Assembly (NCBI GenBank): GCA_910579865.1
Contig: CAJTXA010000005.1
Coordinates: 1 to 64,000 of the forward strand
Direction: 5' to 3'
Length of the DNA stretch: 64,000 bases
From: an uncultured Lachnospiraceae bacterium
Lineage (GTDB): Bacteria; Bacillota; Clostridia; Lachnospirales; Lachnospiraceae
Positions within the stretch are counted from its first letter, which is position 1. Each line of letters opens with the position of its first letter. A program made the position numbers and the translations under genes. Of this stretch, positions 52,484 through 61,042 are shown in pieces. The notes beneath the pieces were generated by a model that ran no database searches, was not told where the DNA came from, and worked only from the letters and a program-made list of their open reading frames with translations.

Positions 52484-53272
52484 TTATATATACAAAATAA
52501 ATCGATCCTGTGATTTCAAAAAACTCCAAAATCCTATAAAAAGAGTAAGAATTGCTACAATACTTCCTTTTATTATTAAACTTCCTTCTGGAAATACTCC
52601 TTCTAAAACAATCATTCGAAACTGCGTAATATATGCATACATGGGATTCCATGTAATAATTCCATTTTGAAGAGGTAAAGGAAGGCTAGTAATTGGATAA
52701 AAAATCGGCGTCAGATACATCCAAGCAGTTAAAAGAACATTATAAATATATTGAATATCTCGAAAAAAAACTGAAATCTGTGCAAGAAATAAACTAATTC
52801 CCATACAAAATAGATAAATTTGCAATAAGATTAGTGGGATAAATAAAAAATTTAGATTCCATTGTATTCCACAAAAGAAAAATACCAATGTCATTGCAAA
52901 AAAAGAAAATAAAAAATTCACCATAGAGCTACTTACCTTTGATATAGTAAAAATACATTTTGGAACATAAACTTTCTTTATCAAAGCTGCATTTCCAGTA
53001 ATTGAATAAATCGATATTGTAGTTGCCTCATTTAAAAAATTAAATAATGTCTGACCCACAATCAGATATACTGGATAATTTTCAATGTCAAAACGAAACA
53101 TATGAGAAAACACAAGAATCATAACAAGCATTGTAAATAATGGATTTAATATACTCCAAAGGTAACCCAAAAAACTTCTTCGATATTTCAATTTAATATC
53201 TTTACTTACTAATTGTTGAAAAAGATATCTATATGAAAAACAAGTAATTTGTTGTTTTTCTTTTTTATTCAT
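52484..53272 (-). CDS. ABC-2 type permease, polysaccharide export (Wzm/TagG type)
   Basis: 262 residues with six membrane helices. The N-terminal amphipathic stretch DIKLKYRRSFLGYLWSILNP is the family hallmark. The mid-helix PIFYPITSLPL and NPMYAYITQFRMI follow at the usual places. With the ATPase encoded 50 nt downstream it moves a lipid-linked glycan across the membrane. Confidence 0.93.
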   Translation of the reverse strand: MNKKEKQQITCFSYRYLFQQLVSKDIKLKYRRSFLGYLWSILNPLFTMLVMILVFSHMFRFDIENYPVYLIVGQTLFNFLNEATTISIYSITGNAALIKKVYVPKCIFTISKVSSSMVNFLFSFFAMTLVFFFCGIQWNLNFLFIPLILLQIYLFCMGISLFLAQISVFFRDIQYIYNVLLTAWMYLTPIFYPITSLPLPLQNGIITWNPMYAYITQFRMIVLEGVFPEGSLIIKGSIVAILTLFIGFWSFLKSQDRFILYI

Positions 53273-53390
53273 AATAAAGCCCTTCTTTATTTCTATAATT
53301 TATATTGTTTATTTTTATTATACTAATCTTAAAAATCTATTACTTCTGAATTTTTATAAATTTTATTTCATTATGTATCTTACTATTTTT

Positions 53391-54449
53391 TTATTGTTCT
53401 TTTTGAAACTCTTTATTTTTTCTAATTATATTATAAATTCTACTTTTCAATATTCTTTGATATTGTTTCTTTGAAATTCTCATAAAACTACAACACATTA
53501 ACAAAAAATAATTAATTTTAACCTTTTGATATACTCCATTGCAATCTACTTTTATCTGTTTTAATAATTCTTGTACTTCTCTATAGCCCTCTCTGCGAAC
53601 AGGACTACTCAAAAGTAATGTTACCATATAGCTTAAAATCAATCGGCTTAATTTTTCTTCATAATAAAATTTTCCAACTGGTTCAATAAAATTCTCTTTT
53701 AAATATTTTTCCATCGTAAGAATTACTTTTTTTGTATCTGCTCTTCTACTATATTGATTTCTATCTGAAACACTTTGCTTTTGATCTCCAATTCGATAAA
53801 TATAAAGACAACAATCAAATGGCTGAATACTACTTGCATAACAACAAGGAATTGTTGCATATTGATGATCTTCATAATATATCTGCTCTATTAGTTTAAT
53901 TCCCTTTTTTCTATAAAATTCTGTCCGATAAGTAATTCCATGAAAAGTAAGGCAACGATCCATACTCTTCCAATTTTTTTGTATATCCATTAACGTATAC
54001 TCTCTGTTATAATCTTCTAAAAAGGTCTTCCACCAAGTCCATTCCTTTGTTTTAATATGCCAAGTTTTATAATGTGTTAATACCACATCTGCATAACACG
54101 ATTCTAGTTGATCTAAATAATTCTTTAAATTCCTTTTTTCAATCCAATCATCTGCATCAATTACCTTAAAATATTTACCTGATGCCTCTTTGATCGCCCG
54201 ATTAATAACAGAACCATGTCCTCCATTTACTTTTGTAATAACTCGAAAAATTTCTGGATAATTCCTTTGATAGTTCAATGCAATTTCCTCTGTTCGATCT
54301 GTCGAACCATCATTTATCACTAATACCTCTATCCTTTTTTCACATAGTTTCTTATCCTTATCCAATAAAAGAAAAGAATTTAAGCATTTTTTCAAAAATT
54401 TTTCTGTATTGTATGCAGCAACCACAAATGTTACTAGTTTATCTTTCAA
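53391..54449 (-). CDS. Family 2 glycosyltransferase
   Basis: About 352 residues from a TTG at 54449 that lies 2 nt after the upstream stop codon and 9 nt after AGAGGATGG. The longer frame to 54518 overlaps the preceding gene and looks unrelated. The GT-A domain opens with LVTFVVAAYNTEKFLKKCL, then EVLVINDGSTDRTEEIA, the Gly-rich GGHGSVINRAIKEASG and the metal motif KVIDADDWIE. The acceptor is unknown. It belongs to the glycan operon. The gap of 118 nt to the permease has no terminator. Confidence 0.88.
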   Translation of the reverse strand: MKDKLVTFVVAAYNTEKFLKKCLNSFLLLDKDKKLCEKRIEVLVINDGSTDRTEEIALNYQRNYPEIFRVITKVNGGHGSVINRAIKEASGKYFKVIDADDWIEKRNLKNYLDQLESCYADVVLTHYKTWHIKTKEWTWWKTFLEDYNREYTLMDIQKNWKSMDRCLTFHGITYRTEFYRKKGIKLIEQIYYEDHQYATIPCCYASSIQPFDCCLYIYRIGDQKQSVSDRNQYSRRADTKKVILTMEKYLKENFIEPVGKFYYEEKLSRLILSYMVTLLLSSPVRREGYREVQELLKQIKVDCNGVYQKVKINYFLLMCCSFMRISKKQYQRILKSRIYNIIRKNKEFQKEQ

Positions 54450-54451
54450 TT

Positions 54452-55297
54452 CTATCCCATCCTCTTTTTCTCTTTCCCAAGCCGATTTTGATAAATTCCC
54501 CGCTTCAAAGCTCGCCATGCCTGTATCATAGACAAATCATTTTGATACAAATCCTTTTTTGTTCCAATATAATAAATCCCATAAATCCATGCAAACACTT
54601 TCCCAAAAAGATATCTTGTTGTCATTCCTCGATTCTCAAAAAACTTTTCATCATATCCATAAAACCAAGTAGAATGACTATTTTCCTGTATATCTGCAAT
54701 CCTAATTGGCATATTAAGAATAATTAACTTCTTTCTCAGACAATCCAATAAAAATTTTGTCTCTTCCTCTGCTCCATTTCCTGTTCCTGCTCCCATAATT
54801 TCATCAAAAAAAATCTTATTTTCTATCACTTTTCTTCTTCGAAAAGCAATTTGCCAAGAAGAGACTCTTAATATCTCTGGAAAATATACTCGATGAATCG
54901 TATCTTTTACTTTTTTAGGTCTGTTTCCAATATGAAAAATCATAATATCTGCATATGGATACCTTTTAAAACTTTTTATTACAATTTCTTGATAGTCCTT
55001 ATAAAATATCTCATCGTTATCTGCAAAAAGACAAATTTCTGCTTTCGAGTGTTTTATTGCAAAATTTCTGCTTTTCGACACACCTTTTTCCTGTAAATTA
55101 TACTTTCTTCTAAAAAATCCTTGCTTTTCCTGCACCTCTAAATAAGGTAAATGCTCTTTTTTATTTTCATATTGATTTACAATTAAAACATCTGAAAAAA
55201 TTTTAGCATATTCTACAATAGAAAAATCCATTTGATCCATACAAGAAAGTAACAATTCAAAACTTTCTTCTCTTGTCTCTTGTTTATCCTTTCTCAT
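54452..55297 (-). CDS. Glycosyltransferase, GT2-like
   Basis: 281 residues, first gene of the glycan operon. The GT-A core is visible in SKSRNFAIKHSKAEICLFADND, where ADNDE is the metal site, then GAGTGNGAEEETKFLLDC. The N-terminal 40 residues (ELLLSCMDQMDFSIVEYA) are less typical of GT2. The C-terminus ends with a basic NRLGKEKKRMG just before the next gene. Donor and acceptor are unknown. The promoter must lie in the long AT-rich region before 55298, where several repeats are found. Confidence 0.8.
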   Translation of the reverse strand: MRKDKQETREESFELLLSCMDQMDFSIVEYAKIFSDVLIVNQYENKKEHLPYLEVQEKQGFFRRKYNLQEKGVSKSRNFAIKHSKAEICLFADNDEIFYKDYQEIVIKSFKRYPYADIMIFHIGNRPKKVKDTIHRVYFPEILRVSSWQIAFRRRKVIENKIFFDEIMGAGTGNGAEEETKFLLDCLRKKLIILNMPIRIADIQENSHSTWFYGYDEKFFENRGMTTRYLFGKVFAWIYGIYYIGTKKDLYQNDLSMIQAWRALKRGIYQNRLGKEKKRMG

Positions 55298-55557
55298 TAT
55301 TAATACCTCAGCAAGCTATATCAATAACCAAGTATCTATTCTTTTATCCACTTTTATTTTATCTATAAACTCTATTATTTTTTCTTAATTACAAATTGAA
55401 TTTATATAATATACCTCGTCTATTTTTAATTCCTATCATAATAATAAGTTTTCATAGAGGAATTTACTCTATGAAAAATAAAATTTTTACAGAAAAAATA
55501 AGAATTATATTTTTCTTGACCAAAAATTAACGGTTTATAAATAATTTTTTAATAAAA

Positions 55558-55630
55558 TAAAAATTTTAGAAATAAAAAAGGAAAATATCGTAATTTACTG
55601 ACGATACTTTTGACGGTTTATTTTAAAAAC
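55558..55630. repeat. AT-rich repeat with tandem TGACGR boxes, copy B
   Basis: TGACGA at 55599-55604 and TGACGG at 55611-55616 are 12 bp apart, in an AT-rich block that parallels 839-912 in order and length (TAAAAATTTT about 40 bp before, TTTATT after). Here it sits upstream of the glycan operon. Confidence 0.45.
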
Positions 55631-55645
55631 AAAAAATTTTTTACA

Positions 55646-55697
55646 TTCAAAAACTCTCTTGTATTTTATAATCATAAAATACAAGAGAGTTTTTGAA
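55646..55697. terminator. Long perfect hairpin
   Basis: The arms at 55646-55667 and 55676-55697 are fully complementary over 22 bp (core ACTCTCTTGTATTTT), and the loop adds two more pairs. AT-rich runs border both sides. It can act as a terminator in both directions, or it can be an element structure. Confidence 0.65.
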
Positions 55698-55836
55698 AAA
55701 TAGTACAATATTTCATTAAATAAAACATCAACAAATTTCTTATTGATAAGCTTTCTATTAATTGTAGTTTTATAATATATGTATGAAACCAGATAGGGAT
55801 AAAACCATAAGCTCTCTTCTTCTCATCCCTGTTTTC

Positions 55837-55975
55837 ATGGAACATTCTGATGCTTTAAATACCAGTAAAATCCCTGCTTCGTCACACCGAGAACATTACA
55901 ATAAAATGCAGTTTTCCCTTCGCTTTACCGCCTGAATTTTGAACTCCTCATCATAACTTTTTTCTGTGTCATTTC
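55837..55975 (-). pseudogene. IS3-family transposase fragments
   Basis: On the minus strand DTEKSYDEEFKIQAVKR (55975-55916) is the start of an IS3-type OrfA. It is directly followed in another frame by NVLGVTKQGFYWYLK then HQNVP, the start of OrfB. Everything between (helix-turn-helix end) and after (DDE catalytic core) is missing, so this is a deleted relic. Confidence 0.6.
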
Positions 55976-56134
55976 CTTCCTTCTATTTTTACTTTCTTTT
56001 GAAATCTATACTATTTCTTTTTATAAAGAAAATTTTCTCTTGACAAATCTCTGAAGAAAGATTATTATGTCAAATAAAAGTAACCAAGTTTATTCTTCAT
56101 AGAGTAAATTCCTCTGCGAAAACCTACTATACTA

Positions 56135-56425
56135 CTATATCTTTAATAAATTTTTTTTTACTTCCTGCCTCTTCCCATGCAGTCCTGCTGCCATCTTGAC
56201 AATCTGATCAATTTCTTGTTCAAAACTATAGCATCTAATCTTTCTCGACCATTCCCATATAAAATCCCCATATCAGGAAATGGTATCCCACTAAAATAGT
56301 CATTTAAAGCATCTGTAGCCTCCACTGAATATGGTATAAGATAAACCCATTGATCTTTTTGTGGAACTTTTCTCTTCTTTTAAAAGTTTTTGTAGTTCTG
56401 ATATATGAAATTCTCCTGTCACCAT
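56135..56425 (-). pseudogene. Frameshifted gene of unknown family
   Basis: The ATG at 56425 opens MVTGEFHISELQKLLKEE. A shifted frame then continues QWVYLIPYSVEATDALND, YFSGIPFPDMGILYGN and GRERLDAIV, and a third frame continues EIDQIVKMAAGLHGKRQE to a stop at 56135. Two frameshifts break a gene of about 95 codons that clearly was coding. I do not recognise the family. It lies between the IS relic and the alpha-galactosidase gene. Confidence 0.5.
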
Positions 56426-56486
56426 TTATTTTATTTGCCTATATATTTCTATTCAAAAATTTTTGAAACCAAAATTCATACTCTTT

Positions 56487-58682
56487 TTACCTTTTTTCAT
56501 TTAATTCTAACACAATTACTGGAAAATCTCCCTTTACAGTATTGATAGAAATACCAGCATATATTAATTCTTCTCCTGTAAAACTACATCCAGTATTTTT
56601 TTCCACATAAACTTTTTGATAATCCACATATGGAATTTTCAAAATATAAGATAGTGCTGAAACATCATATTCCCTTATAAAATAATAAATAACAACATAC
56701 GTTTTTTCCTGATTAATTATCATCCATGCACAATTATCCTCAGTAAAAGGAGAACAAAGGCGATAAAATTCACCATAAAAAAGCAGCTCTCTTTTTTGTT
56801 TATACTCTAATAGATGTGTTATAATTTGCTCTTTTTCCTCTGACGAAAGTTCCAATATATTTAACTCATAACCCATATTCGTAGAAGATGCGACTGCTGC
56901 ACGAGTTGCAAAGGGAATATTTCGTCCTGTCTGATGATTAGGAACAGCAGATACATGAGAAGTAATAGCCACCAGTGGAAAAACATAAGAAGCACCATAT
57001 TGTATTCTTTGGCGGTCTAGTGCATCTGTATTATCACTACACCAAGTTTGAGGCATATAAAAACTCATACCTGCATCAAATCGCCCGCCTCCGCTGGAAC
57101 AATTTTCAAAAAGTATATCTGGAAACTGGGTTATCAGCTCCTGCAATATACGATATAATCCTAGCATATACCTATGAAAAAATTCCCCTTTTCTATCTTC
57201 AGCTAAATATAATGAATTTGGGTCAGTCATATGTTTATTCATATCCCATTTTATATAAGAAATAGGGTATTTTTTTATAAAATTGCTTAATGTTTCTATA
57301 ATATAATTTTGAACTTGTTGTTGCGTTAAATCTAATACTAACTGATTCCTTCCTAAAAAAGGAGGATAGCCAGTCATTTGCATATGCCAATCTTTATGAA
57401 CTTTCCTCAATTCACTATTTGGTGAAATCATTTCTGGTTCAAACCAGATACCAAATTGAATATTATTTTCTTTGGCACACTCTAATAACGGTGTCAATCC
57501 ATTTGGAAATTTTTCAGCATTTACTGTCCAATCTCCCAAAGAACTTTTACTATTATTTCGATGTCCAAACCAACCATCATCTAAAACAACCAATTCAAAT
57601 CCTAGTTTTGCTGCCTCTTGAATGACATTGAGCATTTTTTTCTCCGAAACGTCAAAGTAACACATTTCCCAACTATTGAGCAGTATAGGGCGTTTCTTTT
57701 TTGCCCATTGAGGAGGAAACAGACGTTCTGTATACAATTTATGAAATTCCTGAGACATACCATTTAATCCTTTATTGCTGTATATTAAAATTGCTTGTGG
57801 GGTTTGAAATGTTTCATTGGGAAGTAATTTCCAACAAAAGTCTTCTGTATGTATACCCATAGCAACACGCAAATAATTGTATTGGTTTCGTTCTACAGAT
57901 ACATAATGATTTCCACTATATATTAGTTGAAAAGCATACACTTCTCCGTTATGTTCTGTTGTTTCTGGTGCGCAGATAGCAGCAAAAGGCGGATATTGCG
58001 GGCTACTTGCTCCACGTGTACTACCTACAGAAAATATACCATGTTTGATATCTTGTCTATTTATCTGAAATTCCTTTTGATGTGTACCATAAAAAGTAAT
58101 TAACTGTTGTTTTTGATATGTTGTATCTAGTAATGCACTAAATGCTCTATCAATCCATACAGGCTGATTTCCCTGATTGCAAATTTGTGCAGAACGAATG
58201 ATGACAGCACTATCTTCTACTATGGAATAATAAAGTATTAATTTTACATTGCTGACTGTATCTAAAAAGTGAATTGCTAATGCTTTAGCCGCTTTTTGTT
58301 TTATTTCACGAATATGAGGCAGTCCTTCTGGAATATGTAATGTATCAGTAATTTCATAATATTGATATTTCATTTGTCCAATAGTACAACTATTTTGTTG
58401 TCGTACAGATACAGAAGGCTCTCTATAATCTCCTTGATGTGGAAAAGAAAATTCCTGTGGCTCTATTTCCAATGAAAACAAAGGATTTTGTTGATTGTAT
58501 GATGCAGCAAATGTTCTTTTTATTGGTTGAGCACAGTTAGCACCATTATAATTGTGTAAATTTTTTCCCCAATAACGATGTAGTAATATATTCTCTTTCA
58601 ACTCCATAATATAACTAACTTTATTATTTGAAATATGAAAAATTTGTTTTTCTTCATCATATAAAATACAAATTTTTTGCAT
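56487..58682 (-). CDS. GH36 alpha-galactosidase
   Basis: 731 residues from the ATG at 58682; the longer frame lies inside the AraC gene. GH36 marks are the N-terminal beta-supersandwich, then WEMCYFDVSEKKMLN, VVLDDGWFGHRNN, the nucleophile Asp in ISYIKWDMNKHMT and the acid/base Asp in the segment after SSGGGRFDAG, WCSDNTDALDR. It removes terminal alpha-1,6-galactose from raffinose-family sugars and melibiose. There is no signal peptide, so it acts in the cytoplasm. Its ATG overlaps the AraC stop codon (TAATG), so the two are translationally coupled. Confidence 0.93.
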   Translation of the reverse strand: MQKICILYDEEKQIFHISNNKVSYIMELKENILLHRYWGKNLHNYNGANCAQPIKRTFAASYNQQNPLFSLEIEPQEFSFPHQGDYREPSVSVRQQNSCTIGQMKYQYYEITDTLHIPEGLPHIREIKQKAAKALAIHFLDTVSNVKLILYYSIVEDSAVIIRSAQICNQGNQPVWIDRAFSALLDTTYQKQQLITFYGTHQKEFQINRQDIKHGIFSVGSTRGASSPQYPPFAAICAPETTEHNGEVYAFQLIYSGNHYVSVERNQYNYLRVAMGIHTEDFCWKLLPNETFQTPQAILIYSNKGLNGMSQEFHKLYTERLFPPQWAKKKRPILLNSWEMCYFDVSEKKMLNVIQEAAKLGFELVVLDDGWFGHRNNSKSSLGDWTVNAEKFPNGLTPLLECAKENNIQFGIWFEPEMISPNSELRKVHKDWHMQMTGYPPFLGRNQLVLDLTQQQVQNYIIETLSNFIKKYPISYIKWDMNKHMTDPNSLYLAEDRKGEFFHRYMLGLYRILQELITQFPDILFENCSSGGGRFDAGMSFYMPQTWCSDNTDALDRQRIQYGASYVFPLVAITSHVSAVPNHQTGRNIPFATRAAVASSTNMGYELNILELSSEEKEQIITHLLEYKQKRELLFYGEFYRLCSPFTEDNCAWMIINQEKTYVVIYYFIREYDVSALSYILKIPYVDYQKVYVEKNTGCSFTGEELIYAGISINTVKGDFPVIVLELNEKR

Positions 58683-59515
58683 TATTTTTCCCCCTTTTGT
58701 ATGCGATAATAATATGGTGAAATGCCTACCATACATCTAAAAAATTTTGAAAAAGCCAATGGATCTGTAAAACCAACAGAATTTGCTACAATATAAATAG
58801 GATACTCTGTGTACAATAATAATTCACAAGCCTTTTTTACTCTTAAATTAGACAAATATTGTTTTGGTGTTACATGGTATTGTTTTTGAAAAATATGAGA
58901 TAAATAATTTGCATGAACACCTACAGATGCAGCTACGTCTGCAATTTGAATATTATTATGATAGTACATTTCCATATATTGCTGTGCTTGATATGGTATA
59001 GAAAAATCTAAATCTTCTGGGTCATTTGCTCCTAGTTCTTCTAAAAGTGTTCCTATCATGTGATACATAATACCATTTACTTTTAAATGAGTAGAAAGCT
59101 GTTTTCCAGAAATTTTTAATATAAATTCAATTTGTTTTTCATAAAACATGGTATTTTGACAATCAATAACATACTTTCTTTTATCACATTGCATTAACGA
59201 ATTTAAAAATTGATTTGACTGTATGCCTAAAAAGCCAATCCAGCAATATTTCCAAGGATTTTTGTCATCTGCCCAATAAGTAGAAATTTCATTTGCAGGT
59301 ACAACAAAAATCTGATTTTGATGAATGTGATGAATTGTATCATGTATTTTTAAATTTCCCTCCCCTTTTATAACAAAATGAATAAAATGATATTCTCGTC
59401 TTTTTGGACCATAAAGCTGACCGCCTTGGCATTGTTCTATACCACAATTATAAAATACAAAATCAGAAATGCTTTTTTTACTTTTATCCGTTATCTTGTC
59501 TGTATATTCTCTCAT
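58682..59515 (-). CDS. AraC family regulator of the alpha-galactosidase locus
   Basis: 277 residues from the ATG at 59515. An N-terminal cupin-like sugar-sensing half (HFVIKGEGNLKIHD, QIFVVPANEISTYWADD) is followed by two AraC helix-turn-helix motifs (IQIADVAASVGVHANYLSH, PIYIVANSVGFTDPLAFSK) ending at GISPYYYR. It resembles MsmR/RafR-type activators. An extended -10 box, TGTTATAAT, ends only 6 nt before the ATG and no ribosome site is visible. The mRNA may thus be leaderless; a TTG six codons upstream would overlap the -10 box. It probably controls both divergent units. Confidence 0.88.
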   Translation of the reverse strand: MREYTDKITDKSKKSISDFVFYNCGIEQCQGGQLYGPKRREYHFIHFVIKGEGNLKIHDTIHHIHQNQIFVVPANEISTYWADDKNPWKYCWIGFLGIQSNQFLNSLMQCDKRKYVIDCQNTMFYEKQIEFILKISGKQLSTHLKVNGIMYHMIGTLLEELGANDPEDLDFSIPYQAQQYMEMYYHNNIQIADVAASVGVHANYLSHIFQKQYHVTPKQYLSNLRVKKACELLLYTEYPIYIVANSVGFTDPLAFSKFFRCMVGISPYYYRIQKGEK

Positions 59516-59569
59516 AATCGTATTATAACACAATAAAAACCGAATTCATTAAAAATATTAGAAATTTCT

Positions 59570-59622
59570 ATATTATCGTTTGTATTTTCCATAGATGTTT
59601 TTATATTGTAGATGCTACAATA
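59570..59622 (+). promoter_or_regulatory. Promoter and operator of the GH32-PTS operon
   Basis: A -35-like TTGTAT (about 59579-59584) and a -10-like ATATTG (59602-59607) are 17 bp apart. A perfect inverted repeat, TATTGTAG (59604-59611) / CTACAATA (59615-59622) around ATG, overlaps the -10 box. That position suits a repressor. The binder may be a LacI- or GntR-type protein encoded elsewhere or the AraC protein. Confidence 0.55.
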
Positions 59623-59679
59623 CAGTTGAAAATAAGGATTTACAAATCATTGATACAGAAAGGGTGTATAAAAAACAAT

Positions 59680-61023
59680 ATGGATAATTTATATAAAATG
59701 ACATATCATATTGAACCAAGTCGAGGGCTTATTAACGACCCAAATGGTTTTATACAATACAAAGGAATTTATTATTTTTTTCATCAATGGAATCGTTTTG
59801 GCTTAGACCACTCTTACAAAGAATGGGGACTATTTACTTCTAAAGATATGATTCATTGGCAAAGTCAAGGAAGTGCTATACTACCAGATAGAGAAGAAGA
59901 CAAACATGGGGTTCATTCTGGAAGCAGTATTGAACATGATGGAAAAATGTATCTGTTTTATACAGGAAGTAATAAAAACAATGCTATTAGAAAAAGTCGT
60001 CAATGTATTGCAATTTCTGAAAATGGGCAAACATTTATCAAGCAAAAAGAAGTCATTGATACACCAAATGGATTTACAGAACACCATAGAGACCCTAAAG
60101 TGTGGCGTGGACATAAAAATTGGTTTATGCTAGTTGGTGCACAAAAATCTGATTTAACTGGAGCAGTAGCATTGTATTCTTCTAATGATTTACTCCATTG
60201 GAACTATAAGTGTATTTTATATGATAAAGATTTAGACCAAGTATGTGAATGTCCAGATTTATTTCGATTAAATAATGAAACAGATATTTTAATTTGCTGT
60301 CCTCAAAAAAGAACATTTATTCCATCTGAAAATAAAGAAAAAGTTTCAAGTTATGCTTGTTATATCACAGGAAATTTTGATGAAAATACAATGTCATTTA
60401 CTCCAAGTCAGTGCAAAAAATATTTTGATTATGGATTTGATTTTTATTCTCCTCAAACGTTTTTAGATAGTAAAGGAAGAAGAATTATGGCAGGTTGGAT
60501 GTCAAGAATGGACGAAGAACAAGAAGCACTTTGTCCTACTAAAGAATTTGGTTATATACACTGTTTAACACTCCCTCGTGTTTTAACATGGGAAAACAAT
60601 ATATTGTATCAAAGACCAATAGAAGAAATATTTCAACTACGACATAACGCACAAAGCTATACTTCAAAACAGGGAAAATTTAAAGCAGAAACAGGACATT
60701 TTGAATTACATTTGATACAAAATAAAAATCATTCTTTTACATTATATTTACGCAATCGTACCATTTGTATTACATATCATGCAGAAACTCAAATATTGGA
60801 GGTGAGTAGAAAAAATTGGGTAAACGGAGAAATGCAAATAAGACAACTTATGTTATCTGAACTTTTAGAATTGCAAATTTTTAGTGACAATTCTTCAGCA
60901 GAAATATTTGTAAATAATGGAGCAGTTGTATTTTCCATGCGATATTTTACCAGCAACAAAAACCTTGAAATGGAATATGCTGGCTTAGAAAATGGAGAAA
61001 ACTTACAGTATTTCACATTATAA
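59680..61023 (+). CDS. GH32 sucrose-6-phosphate hydrolase / invertase
   Basis: 447 residues from the ATG at 59680; a longer frame to a TTG at 59626 overlaps the operator. The three GH32 motifs are intact: nucleophile Asp in LINDPNGF, transition-state RDP in HHRDPKVW and acid/base Glu in CECPDLF. The C-terminal beta-sandwich (about 320-447) ends at YFTL. There is no signal peptide, so it acts on sugar inside the cell. It is followed 19 nt later by a sucrose-type PTS permease, which delivers sucrose 6-phosphate, its likely substrate. The AAAGGG site is 15 nt from the ATG, so the start is moderately sure. Confidence 0.92.
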   Translation: MDNLYKMTYHIEPSRGLINDPNGFIQYKGIYYFFHQWNRFGLDHSYKEWGLFTSKDMIHWQSQGSAILPDREEDKHGVHSGSSIEHDGKMYLFYTGSNKNNAIRKSRQCIAISENGQTFIKQKEVIDTPNGFTEHHRDPKVWRGHKNWFMLVGAQKSDLTGAVALYSSNDLLHWNYKCILYDKDLDQVCECPDLFRLNNETDILICCPQKRTFIPSENKEKVSSYACYITGNFDENTMSFTPSQCKKYFDYGFDFYSPQTFLDSKGRRIMAGWMSRMDEEQEALCPTKEFGYIHCLTLPRVLTWENNILYQRPIEEIFQLRHNAQSYTSKQGKFKAETGHFELHLIQNKNHSFTLYLRNRTICITYHAETQILEVSRKNWVNGEMQIRQLMLSELLELQIFSDNSSAEIFVNNGAVVFSMRYFTSNKNLEMEYAGLENGENLQYFTL

Positions 61024-61042
61024 AAAGAGAGGGAGAGATACT

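Larger units (their letters stand above)
55447..56123. mobile_element. 677-bp remnant flanked by 31-bp inverted repeats
   Basis: The sequence at 55448-55478 recurs inverted at 56093-56123, with 28 of 31 positions matching. Each end contains the core GAGGAATTTACTCTATGAA, partly palindromic itself. Between them lie an IS3-type transposase fragment, a long perfect hairpin and the tandem TGACGR block. A decayed insertion sequence or a mini-element that absorbed IS debris is likely. Confidence 0.5.
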
